This document shows positions 1 to 8,291 of a DNA stretch of 64,000 nt, in pieces. Under the pieces are notes generated by a model, which had not been told where the DNA came from, ran no database searches, and worked only from the letters and a program-made list of their open reading frames with translations. This DNA is from CAVQAH01 sp963784195 (GTDB lineage: Bacteria; Acidobacteriota; Vicinamibacteria; Vicinamibacterales; 2-12-FULL-66-21). The translations under genes were made by a program, and so were the position numbers. The first letter of the stretch is position 1. Every line of letters begins with the position of its first letter. The stretch spans positions 62,001-126,000 of the forward strand of contig CAWARA010000025.1 of assembly GCA_963784195.1 (NCBI GenBank), in the 5' to 3' direction.

Positions 1-331
1 TGCCAACGAGCAAGAGTGGCGGATCCGGCACGACGATCGGCTCGGGCGCAATCGCCGACGCCGGGCGTGCCTGCCTCGGCTCGGGACGCGGCGCAAACGC
101 GAATGGGTTTCTGTGAGGAGACTGCGGTGTGGGTGCGGCAGATAACCGCTCGCGCAGTCGGGTGGCCTGAGCCTGAACATCACTCGCGAGGGTTTCCGTC
201 CCGGCGGTTTGAACCGGCTGCGGCGCCACGGGCGGCGCCACGGTCTGTTCGCCGACACCGGCGGCCGAAGACAACCACGCCAGCGCCAGCACGCCCGTCC
301 CCAAATACGCGACCACTCGCGTCGGAGTCAT
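1..331 (-). CDS. Secreted proline-rich protein, N-terminal part only (runs off the window)
   Basis: An open frame starts with ATG at 331 on the minus strand and reaches base 1 without a stop, giving 110 residues. It begins with a signal peptide (basic start MTPTR, hydrophobic VVAYLGTGVLALAWLSS, then small residues), followed by a Pro/Ala-rich linker, an NPFAFAPR stretch and the start of a PPLLLVG segment. That layout resembles the N-terminus of secretion or pilus accessory proteins (PilP/GspC-like), but the diagnostic domain is outside the window, so I assign no function. It diverges from kdsB, 222 bp away. Confidence 0.6.
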   Translation of the reverse strand, partial: MTPTRVVAYLGTGVLALAWLSSAAGVGEQTVAPPVAPQPVQTAGTETLASDVQAQATRLRERLSAAPTPQSPHRNPFAFAPRPEPRQARPASAIAPEPIVVPDPPLLLVG

Positions 332-553
332 GTTCGTACCGGCAGCATGGTACCACAGTCGGGCCGGTGAAGCCTGTTGGCGCCGATCCGTCACTCTAAA
401 CCTCGAGCCCTCGACTCATGTCCGTACATGAGTGTCCACCCGCGAACGTTTCGTGGTCCAGTCAATCGACTGTGATCCGCGATCCGCGCGACGACCTGAC
501 GTCACCTGAAGTCGATCTGCGCACGGTGCACGACCGTGTCACGGTGAGCATCT

Positions 554-1390
554 GTGGTAAGATTTGCCGTGCCCCCTGTTTCATCCTCCGGGTCTTCGGC
601 GGGTACACGTTCCGTCTCTGTTATCGCCGTCATTCCTGCCAGATATCAGTCGTCGCGGCTTCCGGGGAAAGCTCTCGCGGAAATCGACGGCCGTACGATG
701 ATCGAGCACGTTTACCGGCGCGCTGCGGACGCCCGCTCCGTGTCGTCGATCGTCGTCGCCACGGACGACGAGCGGATCGCCAGCGCGGTACGCGCGTTTG
801 GCGGCAGCGTGCGTATGACGTCACCGGCGCACCAGAGCGGCACCGATCGGATCGCGGAGGTGGCGCGGTCGATTTCGTGCGACCTCATCGTCAACGTTCA
901 GGGCGATGAACCTCTCCTGCAACCGGCAATGATCGACGAGGCGGTTTCCGCGTTCGATGGAGATCCGGCGCTGGCGATGAGCACGCTCCGCCGCCGCATC
1001 GAGGATCCCGCGGAGCTGCAGAATCCGAACGTCACGAAGGTGGTCGTCGATCGCCACGACTACGCGCTGTATTTTTCGCGGGCGCCGATTCCCCATGTTC
1101 GTGCGGGGTCGAAGCCCGCGGATGCGTGGCGGCATGTCGGGCTGTATGTCTACCGGCGCGACTGTCTGCTGCAGCTCGCGTCGCTGCCCGTGACCGCACT
1201 GGAACAATCCGAAGCGCTCGAACAGTTGCGTGCTCTCGAACACGGGATCAGGATCAAGGCACTGGAAACCCGGTACGACTCGGTTGGAGTGGACACGCCT
1301 GAGGATCTCGAGCGTGTGAGGCGGCAGTTCCGCGACGCGAACGGCGGCGGACCGGCAGGTCCGGAGTACCGTCCGCTGGCGGCGACATAG
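554..1390 (+). CDS. kdsB: 3-deoxy-manno-octulosonate cytidylyltransferase (CMP-KDO synthetase)
   Basis: Activates KDO with CTP to CMP-KDO for lipid A core assembly in the cytoplasm. The nucleotidyltransferase signature VIPARYQSSRLPGKAL lies near residue 26, followed by VVATDDERI, the metal/substrate motif VNVQGDEPLL and YFSRAPIP. The family is about 250 residues, so the 278-residue frame is slightly long. No Shine-Dalgarno sequence precedes GTG 554. GTG 569 sits 5 nt after a TAAGAT hexamer and may be a leaderless start. First gene of the KDO/LPS operon, with pyrG 72 bp downstream. Confidence 0.93.
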   Translation: MVRFAVPPVSSSGSSAGTRSVSVIAVIPARYQSSRLPGKALAEIDGRTMIEHVYRRAADARSVSSIVVATDDERIASAVRAFGGSVRMTSPAHQSGTDRIAEVARSISCDLIVNVQGDEPLLQPAMIDEAVSAFDGDPALAMSTLRRRIEDPAELQNPNVTKVVVDRHDYALYFSRAPIPHVRAGSKPADAWRHVGLYVYRRDCLLQLASLPVTALEQSEALEQLRALEHGIRIKALETRYDSVGVDTPEDLERVRRQFRDANGGGPAGPEYRPLAAT

Positions 1391-1462
1391 ACGCTGATGG
1401 CCAGATTGCACGCCGCGTAGCGGCGAACATACGCGACCGCCGCGCGGCGGCGATAGTAAACG

Positions 1463-3169
1463 ATGGAGCACAACGATCACATGGGTGAGACGCACGCGAC
1501 CTCGGACTCCCAGCCCGCGCCACAACCTGGCGCCCGTCCCGTCAAATTCATACTCGTTACCGGCGGAGTCGTCTCCTCGCTCGGCAAGGGCCTCGCGGCT
1601 GCCTCGATCGGCGCGCTGCTCGAAGGACACGGCTACAAGGTCGCCCTGCAGAAATTCGATCCTTACATCAACGTCGATCCCGGCACGATGAGCCCGTACC
1701 AGCACGGCGAGGTCTACGTCACCGATGATGGCGCGGAAACGGACCTCGATCTCGGACACTACGAGCGGTTCACGAATCATCCGACGACGCGCAACAACAA
1801 CTGGACGACCGGCAAGATTTACCTGTCGGTCATTCAGAAGGAACGGCGCGGCGACTACCTCGGGCGGACCGTGCAGGTCATTCCGCACATCACCAACGAG
1901 ATCAAGGACAGCATCCGCGCCGTAGCAAGGGACGTCGACATCGTGCTCGTCGAAATCGGCGGTACCGTCGGCGACATCGAGAGCCTGCCGTTCCTCGAAG
2001 CGATCCGCCAGCTTCGCCAGGACGTGGGCCGCGAGAACACGCTCTACATCCATCTGACGCTCGTCCCGTTCATCGGGGCCGCCGGTGAGTTGAAGACGAA
2101 GCCGACGCAGCACAGCGTCCGCGACCTCCGGGCGATCGGCATCCAGCCCGACATCCTGCTCTGCCGGACCGATCGCTTCCTCGATCAGGACATCAAGCGA
2201 AAGATCGCGCTCTTCTGCGACGTCGACGAGGAAGCGGTCATCACCGCAAAGGATGTCGCGAGCATCTACGAAGTCCCACTGGTCCTCGCTGCCGAAGGCC
2301 TCGATCGGATCCTCCTCGACCGCCTGCACCTGCCGCGCACCGAGGCCAAGATGGACGCCTGGGCCGATCTGGTGGATCGCATCCGGAACCCGAGCGACGA
2401 CATCACCATCCACGTGGTCGGCAAGTACGTCGGCTACGAGGACTGGTACAAGAGCCTCAACGAGGCGCTGTATCACGGCGGGTTCAAGCACCGGCTGCGG
2501 GTGAACATCCGCTGGGTCGAAGCGGAGGCGCTCGAGCAACCGGGCGGCGAGCAGCTGCTCGATGGCGCCCACGGCATCCTGGTGCCCGGGGGCTTCGGCG
2601 ACCGCGGCACACGCGGCATGATGCGCGCGGCTGAGATCGCCCGCGAGCGCCGGATCCCGTACTTCGGCATCTGCTACGGCTTCCAGTGGGCGGCGGTCGA
2701 GTACGCACGCCACGTCGTGGGCCTCGCTGACGCCGATTCGACCGAATGCGCGCCTGATACGCCTACCAACGTCATCTACAAGCTGCGCGACCTGCTCGGC
2801 GTGGACGATTTGGGCGGCACGATGCGGCTGGGATCGTATGCGTGCGATCTGAAGGCCGGATCGAGATCGCGGGAACTCTATGGCGAGGCGCTCATCCACG
2901 AACGCCACCGTCATCGCTACGAGTTCAATTGCCTGTACGAGAAGGCGTTGACCGACAAGGGTCTTCAGATCGTCGGCCGCTCACTCGACGGCAAGTTCGT
3001 CGAGATCATCGAACTGCCCACGCATCCCTGGTACGTTGCGGTCCAGTTCCACCCCGAATTCAAGTCCAAGCCGCTCCGCCCGCACCCGCTCTTCGCCGGG
3101 TTCGTCGAAGCCAGCTACGAGCACAAACGCAGCAGACGGCAGCACCCGGCCGAGTCCGTGGTAGGTTAG
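1463..3169 (+). CDS. pyrG: CTP synthase
   Basis: Converts UTP, glutamine and ATP to CTP, the co-substrate of the neighbouring KdsB. 568 residues, normal for the family. The synthetase domain starts with FILVTGGVVSSLGKG near residue 29 and continues through KFDPYINVDPGTMSP and EIGGTVGDIES. A class I glutaminase domain follows, with nucleophile Cys404 in GICYGFQ and the His/Glu pair in VQFHPEF. Most CTP synthases read GICLGMQ; the YGF variant is unusual but keeps the Cys. A 27-residue leader precedes the conserved fold. The stop lies 5 bp before the kdsA start. Confidence 0.96.
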   Translation: MEHNDHMGETHATSDSQPAPQPGARPVKFILVTGGVVSSLGKGLAAASIGALLEGHGYKVALQKFDPYINVDPGTMSPYQHGEVYVTDDGAETDLDLGHYERFTNHPTTRNNNWTTGKIYLSVIQKERRGDYLGRTVQVIPHITNEIKDSIRAVARDVDIVLVEIGGTVGDIESLPFLEAIRQLRQDVGRENTLYIHLTLVPFIGAAGELKTKPTQHSVRDLRAIGIQPDILLCRTDRFLDQDIKRKIALFCDVDEEAVITAKDVASIYEVPLVLAAEGLDRILLDRLHLPRTEAKMDAWADLVDRIRNPSDDITIHVVGKYVGYEDWYKSLNEALYHGGFKHRLRVNIRWVEAEALEQPGGEQLLDGAHGILVPGGFGDRGTRGMMRAAEIARERRIPYFGICYGFQWAAVEYARHVVGLADADSTECAPDTPTNVIYKLRDLLGVDDLGGTMRLGSYACDLKAGSRSRELYGEALIHERHRHRYEFNCLYEKALTDKGLQIVGRSLDGKFVEIIELPTHPWYVAVQFHPEFKSKPLRPHPLFAGFVEASYEHKRSRRQHPAESVVG

Positions 3170-3174
3170 GCGGC

Positions 3175-4017
3175 GTGAAGCCGATAGAGTTCGCGGGGTT
3201 GACAGTCGGAGCGGGCCGCCCGCTCCTGCTGATCGCCGGCCCGTGCGTGATCGAAAGCTCGTCACACGCCCTTGGGCTCGCGCAAGCCATCAAAGACATT
3301 GCCCAGCGCGCCGGCGTCCAGTTCGTCTTCAAAGCCTCTTACGACAAAGCGAACCGTACTTCGGTCACCTCGTTCCGTGGTCCGGGAATCGAGGAGGGGC
3401 TGGAGGTTCTACGCAAGGTACGCGAGGAGGCTGGCGTCCCGATTCTCACGGACATTCATCAGCCCGACCAGGCTGCCCGCGCCGCGACGGTCGCGGACGT
3501 GCTTCAGATTCCCGCCTTTCTCTCGCGGCAGACCGATCTCCTCACGGCCGCGGCCAGGACCGGGCGCGTTGTCAACATCAAGAAAGGTCAGTTCCTCGCG
3601 CCCGCGGATATCCGTCACGCGATCGCCAAGGTGACCGCGGCCGGAAACGCGAATGTGATCGTCACCGAACGCGGCTTCAGCTTCGGCTACAACAATCTCG
3701 TGGTGGACATGCGGGCGTTCCCGATCATGCGAGGTTTCGGCTACCCGGTGGTGTACGACGTGACGCACAGCCTGCAACTGCCGGGCGGTGGTGACGGTGT
3801 GACGGCCGGTCAAGCCGAGTTCATCGAGCCGATGGCTTGCGCCGGCGTCGCGGCAGGCGTCGATGGCCTCTTCCTCGAGGTGCACGAGCGTCCCTCTCAG
3901 GCGAAGAGCGACGCGCAGAACGCGTTGCAACTCGACCTGCTCGAACCGCTGCTCACCCGTCTCGTCCGCATCCACGCCATCGTCGCAGCCGAACCGGCGC
4001 TCGCGAGGAGCCGTTGA
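3175..4017 (+). CDS. kdsA: 3-deoxy-8-phosphooctulonate synthase (KDO-8-P synthase)
   Basis: Condenses arabinose-5-phosphate with phosphoenolpyruvate to KDO-8-phosphate. The GTG at 3175 gives 280 residues, the standard length. An in-frame upstream extension from 2842 would overlap pyrG and is not conserved-looking. Visible motifs are LLIAGPCVIESS near the N-terminus, FKASYDKANRTS and DVTHSLQLPGG. It sits between pyrG and kdsD, and its TGA is followed at once by the kdsD ATG, so the genes are probably translationally coupled. Confidence 0.95.
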   Translation: MKPIEFAGLTVGAGRPLLLIAGPCVIESSSHALGLAQAIKDIAQRAGVQFVFKASYDKANRTSVTSFRGPGIEEGLEVLRKVREEAGVPILTDIHQPDQAARAATVADVLQIPAFLSRQTDLLTAAARTGRVVNIKKGQFLAPADIRHAIAKVTAAGNANVIVTERGFSFGYNNLVVDMRAFPIMRGFGYPVVYDVTHSLQLPGGGDGVTAGQAEFIEPMACAGVAAGVDGLFLEVHERPSQAKSDAQNALQLDLLEPLLTRLVRIHAIVAAEPALARSR

Positions 4018-4992
4018 ATGGGCACGAAGACTGACGCCGCGCTCGAACTGGCCAGAAAGGTCCTGCGCACCGAGGCGAACGCGATCCTCGGGCTCGTCGA
4101 CCGAATCGATGGGGAGTTCGAACGCGCCGTCCAGGTGCTGTTCGACTGCAAAGGACGAGTGATCCTGACCGGCATGGGCAAGTCGGGGATCATCTGCCGC
4201 AAGATCGCCGCGACGTTGACGAGCACCGGCACGTCAGCCTGGTTCCTCCACCCTGCCGAAGCCATCCATGGCGATCTCGGCGCGATCCGAGACGACGACG
4301 TGGTGATAGCGCTGTCGCACAGCGGCGAGACCGAAGAGCTCGTGCGGCTGCTCGAAGCCATACGCCGGATCGGCGCGAAGCTGATCGCCATCACCGGCAA
4401 CGTGAAGTCGACGCTGGCGCGCGCGGCGGACGTCACGCTGGACTGCTCCGTCGACGAGGAAGCCTGCCCGATGAACCTGGTGCCGACGGCGAGCACCACT
4501 GCCGCCCTCGCCCTCGGTGACGCGCTGGCGATGACGCTGCTGGTTCGCAAAGGCTTCCGCGAGGAAGATTTCGTGTCGCTGCATCCTGGCGGGAAACTGG
4601 GCCGGCGGCTGATGCGCGTCGAGCACGTCATGCACAGCGGGAAGGCTGCACCGATCGTGTCGACCGGCACGCGCATGCCGGATGTCTTTCACGAAATGTC
4701 CAGCAAACGCCTCGGCATGACATGCGTGGTTGACGACACGGGACGCCTGGTGGGAGTTTTTACCGACGGCGACCTGCGCCGCCTGATGAGCCGGACAACG
4801 GACGTCCTTGGCTTGACAGCCGGCGAGGCCATGACGCCACGGCCAATCACCCTGGCCCGGGATCTCCTTGCCGTCGAAGCGCTGAAGATCATGGAAACGC
4901 ACAAGATCACATCGGTCGTCGTCGTCGACGCCGCCGGCGCGGTCGAAGGCGTCATCCACCTGCACGATCTGTGGCGCACGCAGATGATCTGA
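4018..4992 (+). CDS. kdsD: Arabinose-5-phosphate isomerase (KpsF/GutQ family)
   Basis: Interconverts ribulose-5-phosphate and arabinose-5-phosphate, supplying KdsA. 324 residues: an N-terminal SIS sugar-isomerase domain with TGMGKSGIICRKIAATL and ALSHSGETEEL, then LHPGGKLGRRL, then two C-terminal CBS repeats (about residues 205-320), ending in a typical HLHDLWR. Length and domain order match the family. The start codon abuts the kdsA stop, and kdsC follows after 7 bp. Confidence 0.95.
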   Translation: MGTKTDAALELARKVLRTEANAILGLVDRIDGEFERAVQVLFDCKGRVILTGMGKSGIICRKIAATLTSTGTSAWFLHPAEAIHGDLGAIRDDDVVIALSHSGETEELVRLLEAIRRIGAKLIAITGNVKSTLARAADVTLDCSVDEEACPMNLVPTASTTAALALGDALAMTLLVRKGFREEDFVSLHPGGKLGRRLMRVEHVMHSGKAAPIVSTGTRMPDVFHEMSSKRLGMTCVVDDTGRLVGVFTDGDLRRLMSRTTDVLGLTAGEAMTPRPITLARDLLAVEALKIMETHKITSVVVVDAAGAVEGVIHLHDLWRTQMI

Positions 4993-4999
4993 ACACCGC

Positions 5000-5518
5000 A
5001 TGACGCTTCAGGCTAAAGCCTCACGGGTCCGGTTGCTGCTGTTCGACGTGGATGGCGTGATGACCGATGGCGTGGTGATCATGCACGCCGACGGCTCGGA
5101 ATCGAAGGGCTTTCACATTCGTGATGGCGCGGCGATCGTCTGGGCCCAGCGCGCGGGCCTGACGGTGGGCTTGCTGTCCGCCCGAATGTCCGGCGCCACC
5201 GCGCAGCGTGCCGCTCAGCTGGCCATCCGGACGGTGTCACAGGGTGTGACGAACAAGCTGGCAAGCTACGAACAGATCATTCAGGATGCGGGTGTAACGG
5301 ACGACGCGGTTGCCTACATGGGTGACGACCTGCTCGACATCCCAGTGCTGCGTCGCGTCGGCCTCTCGGCAGCCCCAGCGGATGCCGCCGCGGAGGTCCG
5401 CGAGCGCGTCGACTGGGTCAGCCCGTCGGGCGGCGGCCGCGGCGCGGTCCGCGATCTGATCGAGCTCGTCCTCCGCGCCCAGGAGCGGTGGGACGGCATC
5501 GTCGAACAGTACGCGTGA
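5000..5518 (+). CDS. kdsC: KDO-8-phosphate phosphatase
   Basis: HAD-superfamily phosphatase that releases KDO from KDO-8-P. 172 residues, the usual small cap-less form. The nucleophile motif LLFDVDGVMTDG is near residue 14, and the late acidic motif is MGDDLLDIPVL near residue 110. The C-terminal GGGRGAVRDLIELVL matches the loop that covers the active site in this family. Its TGA overlaps the ATG of the next gene by one base (5518), continuing the coupled arrangement of the operon. Confidence 0.95.
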   Translation: MTLQAKASRVRLLLFDVDGVMTDGVVIMHADGSESKGFHIRDGAAIVWAQRAGLTVGLLSARMSGATAQRAAQLAIRTVSQGVTNKLASYEQIIQDAGVTDDAVAYMGDDLLDIPVLRRVGLSAAPADAAAEVRERVDWVSPSGGGRGAVRDLIELVLRAQERWDGIVEQYA

Positions 5519-6741
5519 TGGACGGCTACATACCCTTGTTGAGTGCGCTCGTGGCGCTGCTCTTCGGCCTGGCGATCGGCAAGGCCTGGGAGCGCTACAA
5601 GCTCAAAGATGGCCGCTGGATCGATCGGCGGCGCACGCGGGAGTCTCCCCACTACATGCTCGGTCTGAATTTCCTGGTCGGAAACCAGATCGAGCCGGCG
5701 ATCGAGGAGCTGACGCGGGCTGCCGAAACGGCCGGCGATCCGCTCGAGATCCGGTTAATCCTCGGAAACCTGTACCGCGAGAAGGGCCAGGTCGGGCGCG
5801 CGATTCAGGAGCACCAGCAACTGCTGCAGCGCCCGGACCTTCGGAAACTCGAGCACGCCAACGTGCTGTTGTGTCTCGGTCTCGACTACAAGCGTGGCGG
5901 GTTCGTCGATCGCGCGCTCGAAGCATTCACCGAGGTGCTGCGCCTCGATCCTGACAACCAGTACGCGCTCGCCAACCTCGAGAAGCTCTACGAGGAACAG
6001 CACCAGTGGCGCGACGCGTACTCGACACGTCAGAAGCTGTCGGGGCGCGACACCGCAACGTCGCAGGCGCGTCACCACGAGATCCTGGCGTTCCTCGAGA
6101 ACGAGATCGGCCTCGACGCCGTCAAGCGCGGAGATTTTGCCGAAGCGCGTGCACGATTCCAGGCCGCGGTCGACCTGGACTCGCGCACCGTTCCGGCGTA
6201 TCTCAATCTGGGCGATCTCGACGTCCAGCAACAGGATCTGCCCACGGCCATTTCTGCGTGGGAGCGCCTGATCGAGCAGTCCCCCGAACGCGCTTACCTG
6301 GCCTTCTCGAGGCTGGAAGCGGCGTATCAGGATGTGGGGGAAGAAGGACGATTCCCGGCGCTCTGCCGGCGGTTGATCGACGCCAACCAGCAGGACTGGC
6401 GCGCGCGTCTCGCGCTTGCGCGCCACCTGTCATCGCGCGGCAGCGCTCGCGAAGCGCTCGACCTGCTCTTCGAAGCGCTGGTCCAGAACCCCCACGCGCT
6501 CGCGGTACATCAGGCCATCTGGCAGACGCTCTCGCAATTGAGCCTGCCGCAGTCGCTGGTCAACCGCTACGTCGAGCTGACCCGCGACTCGGTCTTCTAC
6601 CTCGACGCGCACATCTGCGTGCGCTGCCGCTATCGCAGCACCGAGCTCCTCTGGCAGTGCCCGCACTGCCACGAATGGAACACGTTCGTCGAAGAACGCA
6701 TCGCGCCCGCCAAGGACAACGAGGCCACGCTCACTAGCTGA
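5518..6741 (+). CDS. lapB: Lipopolysaccharide assembly protein B (TPR protein with rubredoxin-like domain)
   Basis: 407 residues. An N-terminal membrane segment (LLSALVALLFGLAIGKAWE) is followed by a basic stretch, a long array of TPR helices, and a C-terminal metal knuckle CVRCRYRS...CPHCHEW. This architecture is specific to LapB/YciM, which in E. coli works with FtsH to set LpxC levels and hence LPS synthesis. Being the last gene of a KDO operon fits that role. The start overlaps the kdsC stop (TGATG). Regulation of LpxC here is inferred from the family. Confidence 0.88.
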   Translation: MDGYIPLLSALVALLFGLAIGKAWERYKLKDGRWIDRRRTRESPHYMLGLNFLVGNQIEPAIEELTRAAETAGDPLEIRLILGNLYREKGQVGRAIQEHQQLLQRPDLRKLEHANVLLCLGLDYKRGGFVDRALEAFTEVLRLDPDNQYALANLEKLYEEQHQWRDAYSTRQKLSGRDTATSQARHHEILAFLENEIGLDAVKRGDFAEARARFQAAVDLDSRTVPAYLNLGDLDVQQQDLPTAISAWERLIEQSPERAYLAFSRLEAAYQDVGEEGRFPALCRRLIDANQQDWRARLALARHLSSRGSAREALDLLFEALVQNPHALAVHQAIWQTLSQLSLPQSLVNRYVELTRDSVFYLDAHICVRCRYRSTELLWQCPHCHEWNTFVEERIAPAKDNEATLTS

Positions 6742-6771
6742 GCGCGCGAGCTCCCAAGTTCGAACGTCTTT

Positions 6772-7053
6772 GGTTAGCGCGTCAACTTGCGTCGAAGCAT
6801 GTCGGCCCGCGGCGCCGCGGCCGGACGCGCGGAAAAATGCACCTCCGGCGATGGACTTTCGATTCCCGCTTCGGCTCGGGTGATTCGAGCGCCGGCGCGC
6901 AATCAGTTGGGCAACCGTGTGACCCGCACGCCAGTGGCGAATCGGTGCCTTCGCGGCAGGCAGCGCCTACGGTGCATTTTTCGAACTGACGGTGCGCGCT
7001 GGCCGCATCGCGCCGCGGGCCGACATGCTCCGACGCAAATTGACCCGCTAACG
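6772..7053 (+). repeat. Inverted-repeat element, copy A (282 bp)
   Basis: Begins GGTTAGCG and ends CGCTAACG. The arms are imperfect inverted repeats of about 80-100 bp. Each arm carries a conserved GCATGTCGGCCCGCGGCG block near its outer end and a GAAAAATGCACC block near its inner end (as GGTGCATTTTTC on the right). The central part includes CCGGCTCGGGTG-like and CAATCAGTTGGGC sequence shared with copy B. No target-site duplication is visible. No coding capacity. Confidence 0.8.
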
Positions 7054-7350
7054 AGATCTATTCGAGCCGACAAGATCAGGCGACGCGAAGCGCTTGTCTG
7101 CTGTGGACCGGGAAGGACGGCTGACGAGTCCGGGACCGAATCGCGACGACCACGACGCACACGACACAGACCATAGTGATGTCGCGAACGTCGCGGCCGC
7201 CGTGATCGTTGCCAGTGCCGTGAGACCGGTCGCCCTTGAGTCCACGATGCCCTCGCCTCGTCATCACACGGGTGAGCTGAGATTTGTGAAGACTCCTGTT
7301 GAAACCGACAAGCAGCCGCGCTGAAGCTAGAGCCCGCAATTCAAGAACAT

Positions 7351-7376
7351 TTGGGAGTTGGGAATTGGAAGGTGGG
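7351..7376 (+). repeat. Heptamer run, TTGGGAG family
   Basis: Three to four degenerate copies of a 7-base unit (TTGGGAG, TTGGGAA, TTGGAAG, GTGGGA) lie just left of element copy B. The same family recurs near 27400-27435, 27514-27546 and 60062-60140. Confidence 0.7.
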
Positions 7377-7384
7377 ATGTCTCT

Positions 7385-7667
7385 GGTTAGCGAGACCCAC
7401 TGCGCCGGAGCACGTCGGGCCGCGGCGCGATGCGGCCAGCGCGGGGCGTCAGGTCGAAAAATGCACCGCAGGCGCTCCGATCCGCGGAGGCGCTGATTCG
7501 CCACCGCGCCCGCGGATCGCCCGTCGGCCCAACTGATTGGGCGCCGGCGCCCGGACCACCCGAGCCGGAGCGGCCATCGTCAGGCAATCGCCGGAGGTGC
7601 ATTTTTCCGCGCGTCCGGCCGAGGCGCCGTGGACCGATGTGCTTCGGCGCAGTGGGTCTCGCTAACC
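7385..7667 (-). repeat. Inverted-repeat element, copy B (283 bp), inverted relative to copy A
   Basis: Bounded by GGTTAGCG and CGCTAACC. Its left arm matches the right arm of copy A, and its right arm matches the left arm of copy A (shared CGGACGCGCGGAAAAATG), so the two copies are in opposite orientation. The centre aligns with the copy A centre when reverse-complemented (CGCCGGCG, CAATCAGTTGGGC, GTGGCGAATC). It starts about 9 bp after a heptamer repeat run. Confidence 0.8.
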
Positions 7668-7691
7668 ACATGCGTTGGAATTTGACGATCC

Positions 7692-8288
7692 TCAACCTTC
7701 CAGGTTGAGCCTCTCGTAGACCAGCCTGACCTGCCGCGCGGTCTCGCTGTGGGGGCCCTCGGTCTGGATGACGTAGTGGGCGCGCGCGACTTTTTCGTCG
7801 ATCGGCCACTGCGCGGCCAGGCGCGCTCGCGCGTCGGCTTCGCTCAGGCCGTCGCGCGCCATGATCCGCCTCACCTGTTCTGCCGGCGTGCACGCGCACA
7901 CGATGATCGGTTCGAACTGGTGATGGTGGCCGGTCTCGAAGAGTAGCGGGATATCCGCGATTGCGATGCGGGTGTTGGGCGGCAGGTTGGCGGACCACTC
8001 GCGGATACGGCGGTAGACGTCCGGGTGGATGATGGATTCGAGGTCCGCGCGTGCGGCGCGATCGGCGAACACGATGCGGCCGAGTGCGGCGCGATCGAGG
8101 GAGCCGTCTTCGCGAAGGACCGCCGGACCGAAGTGCTGGACGACGAGCGCCAGCCCTGGGGAGCCGGGTGCGACCGCGTCGCGCGCGAGCAGGTCGGCGT
8201 CAACGGTCGCGACGCCAAGCTCGGCGAACCGCGCGAGGCAAAACGATTTGCCTGTCGCAATCCCGCCGGTAAGCGCCGCTCGAACCAT
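7692..8288 (-). CDS. coaE: Dephospho-CoA kinase
   Basis: Last step of CoA synthesis: phosphorylates the 3'-OH of dephospho-CoA. 198 residues. The P-loop GGIATGKS is at residues 8-15, followed by VDADLLARD, the IIHPDV motif and a lid region with RMAxRDGLSEADARARLAAQ-type sequence. Length and motif order are typical. The start lies 3 bp from the folD stop, so folD and coaE are probably co-transcribed. Confidence 0.94.
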   Translation of the reverse strand: MVRAALTGGIATGKSFCLARFAELGVATVDADLLARDAVAPGSPGLALVVQHFGPAVLREDGSLDRAALGRIVFADRAARADLESIIHPDVYRRIREWSANLPPNTRIAIADIPLLFETGHHHQFEPIIVCACTPAEQVRRIMARDGLSEADARARLAAQWPIDEKVARAHYVIQTEGPHSETARQVRLVYERLNLEG

Positions 8289-8291
8289 GGC

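Larger units (their letters stand above)
6742..7691. other. 950-bp intergenic region carrying paired inverted-repeat elements; no gene seen
   Basis: No frame here has protein-like composition or a convincing start. The region holds two copies of a 282/283 bp element in opposite orientation (6772-7053 and 7385-7667), a TTGGGAG-type heptamer run near 7351-7376, and about 330 bp of unrelated sequence between the elements. It separates the plus-strand KDO operon from minus-strand coaE, so it lies between convergent genes. Confidence 0.8.

Noticed and set aside
16..399. 127-codon plus-strand frame at the window start
   Set aside because: The minus strand has a partial gene with a proper signal peptide over the same bases; the plus frame is Arg/Pro-rich noise.
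821..2914. 697-codon open frame antisense to kdsB and pyrG
   Set aside because: It mirrors two well-supported genes, has Arg/Asp/Val-rich composition typical of antisense frames in GC-rich DNA, and shows no domain.
7053..7384. Short genes between the two inverted-repeat elements
   Set aside because: Several 60-75 codon frames exist on both strands, but none has a ribosome binding site, hydrophobic pattern or motif.
6772..7667. Integron attC-like sites (GTTAGCG ... CGCTAAC ends)
   Set aside because: attC ends are RYYYAAC...GTTRRRY; here the polarity is reversed, the core is 280 bp rather than 57-141 bp, and there are no cassette genes.
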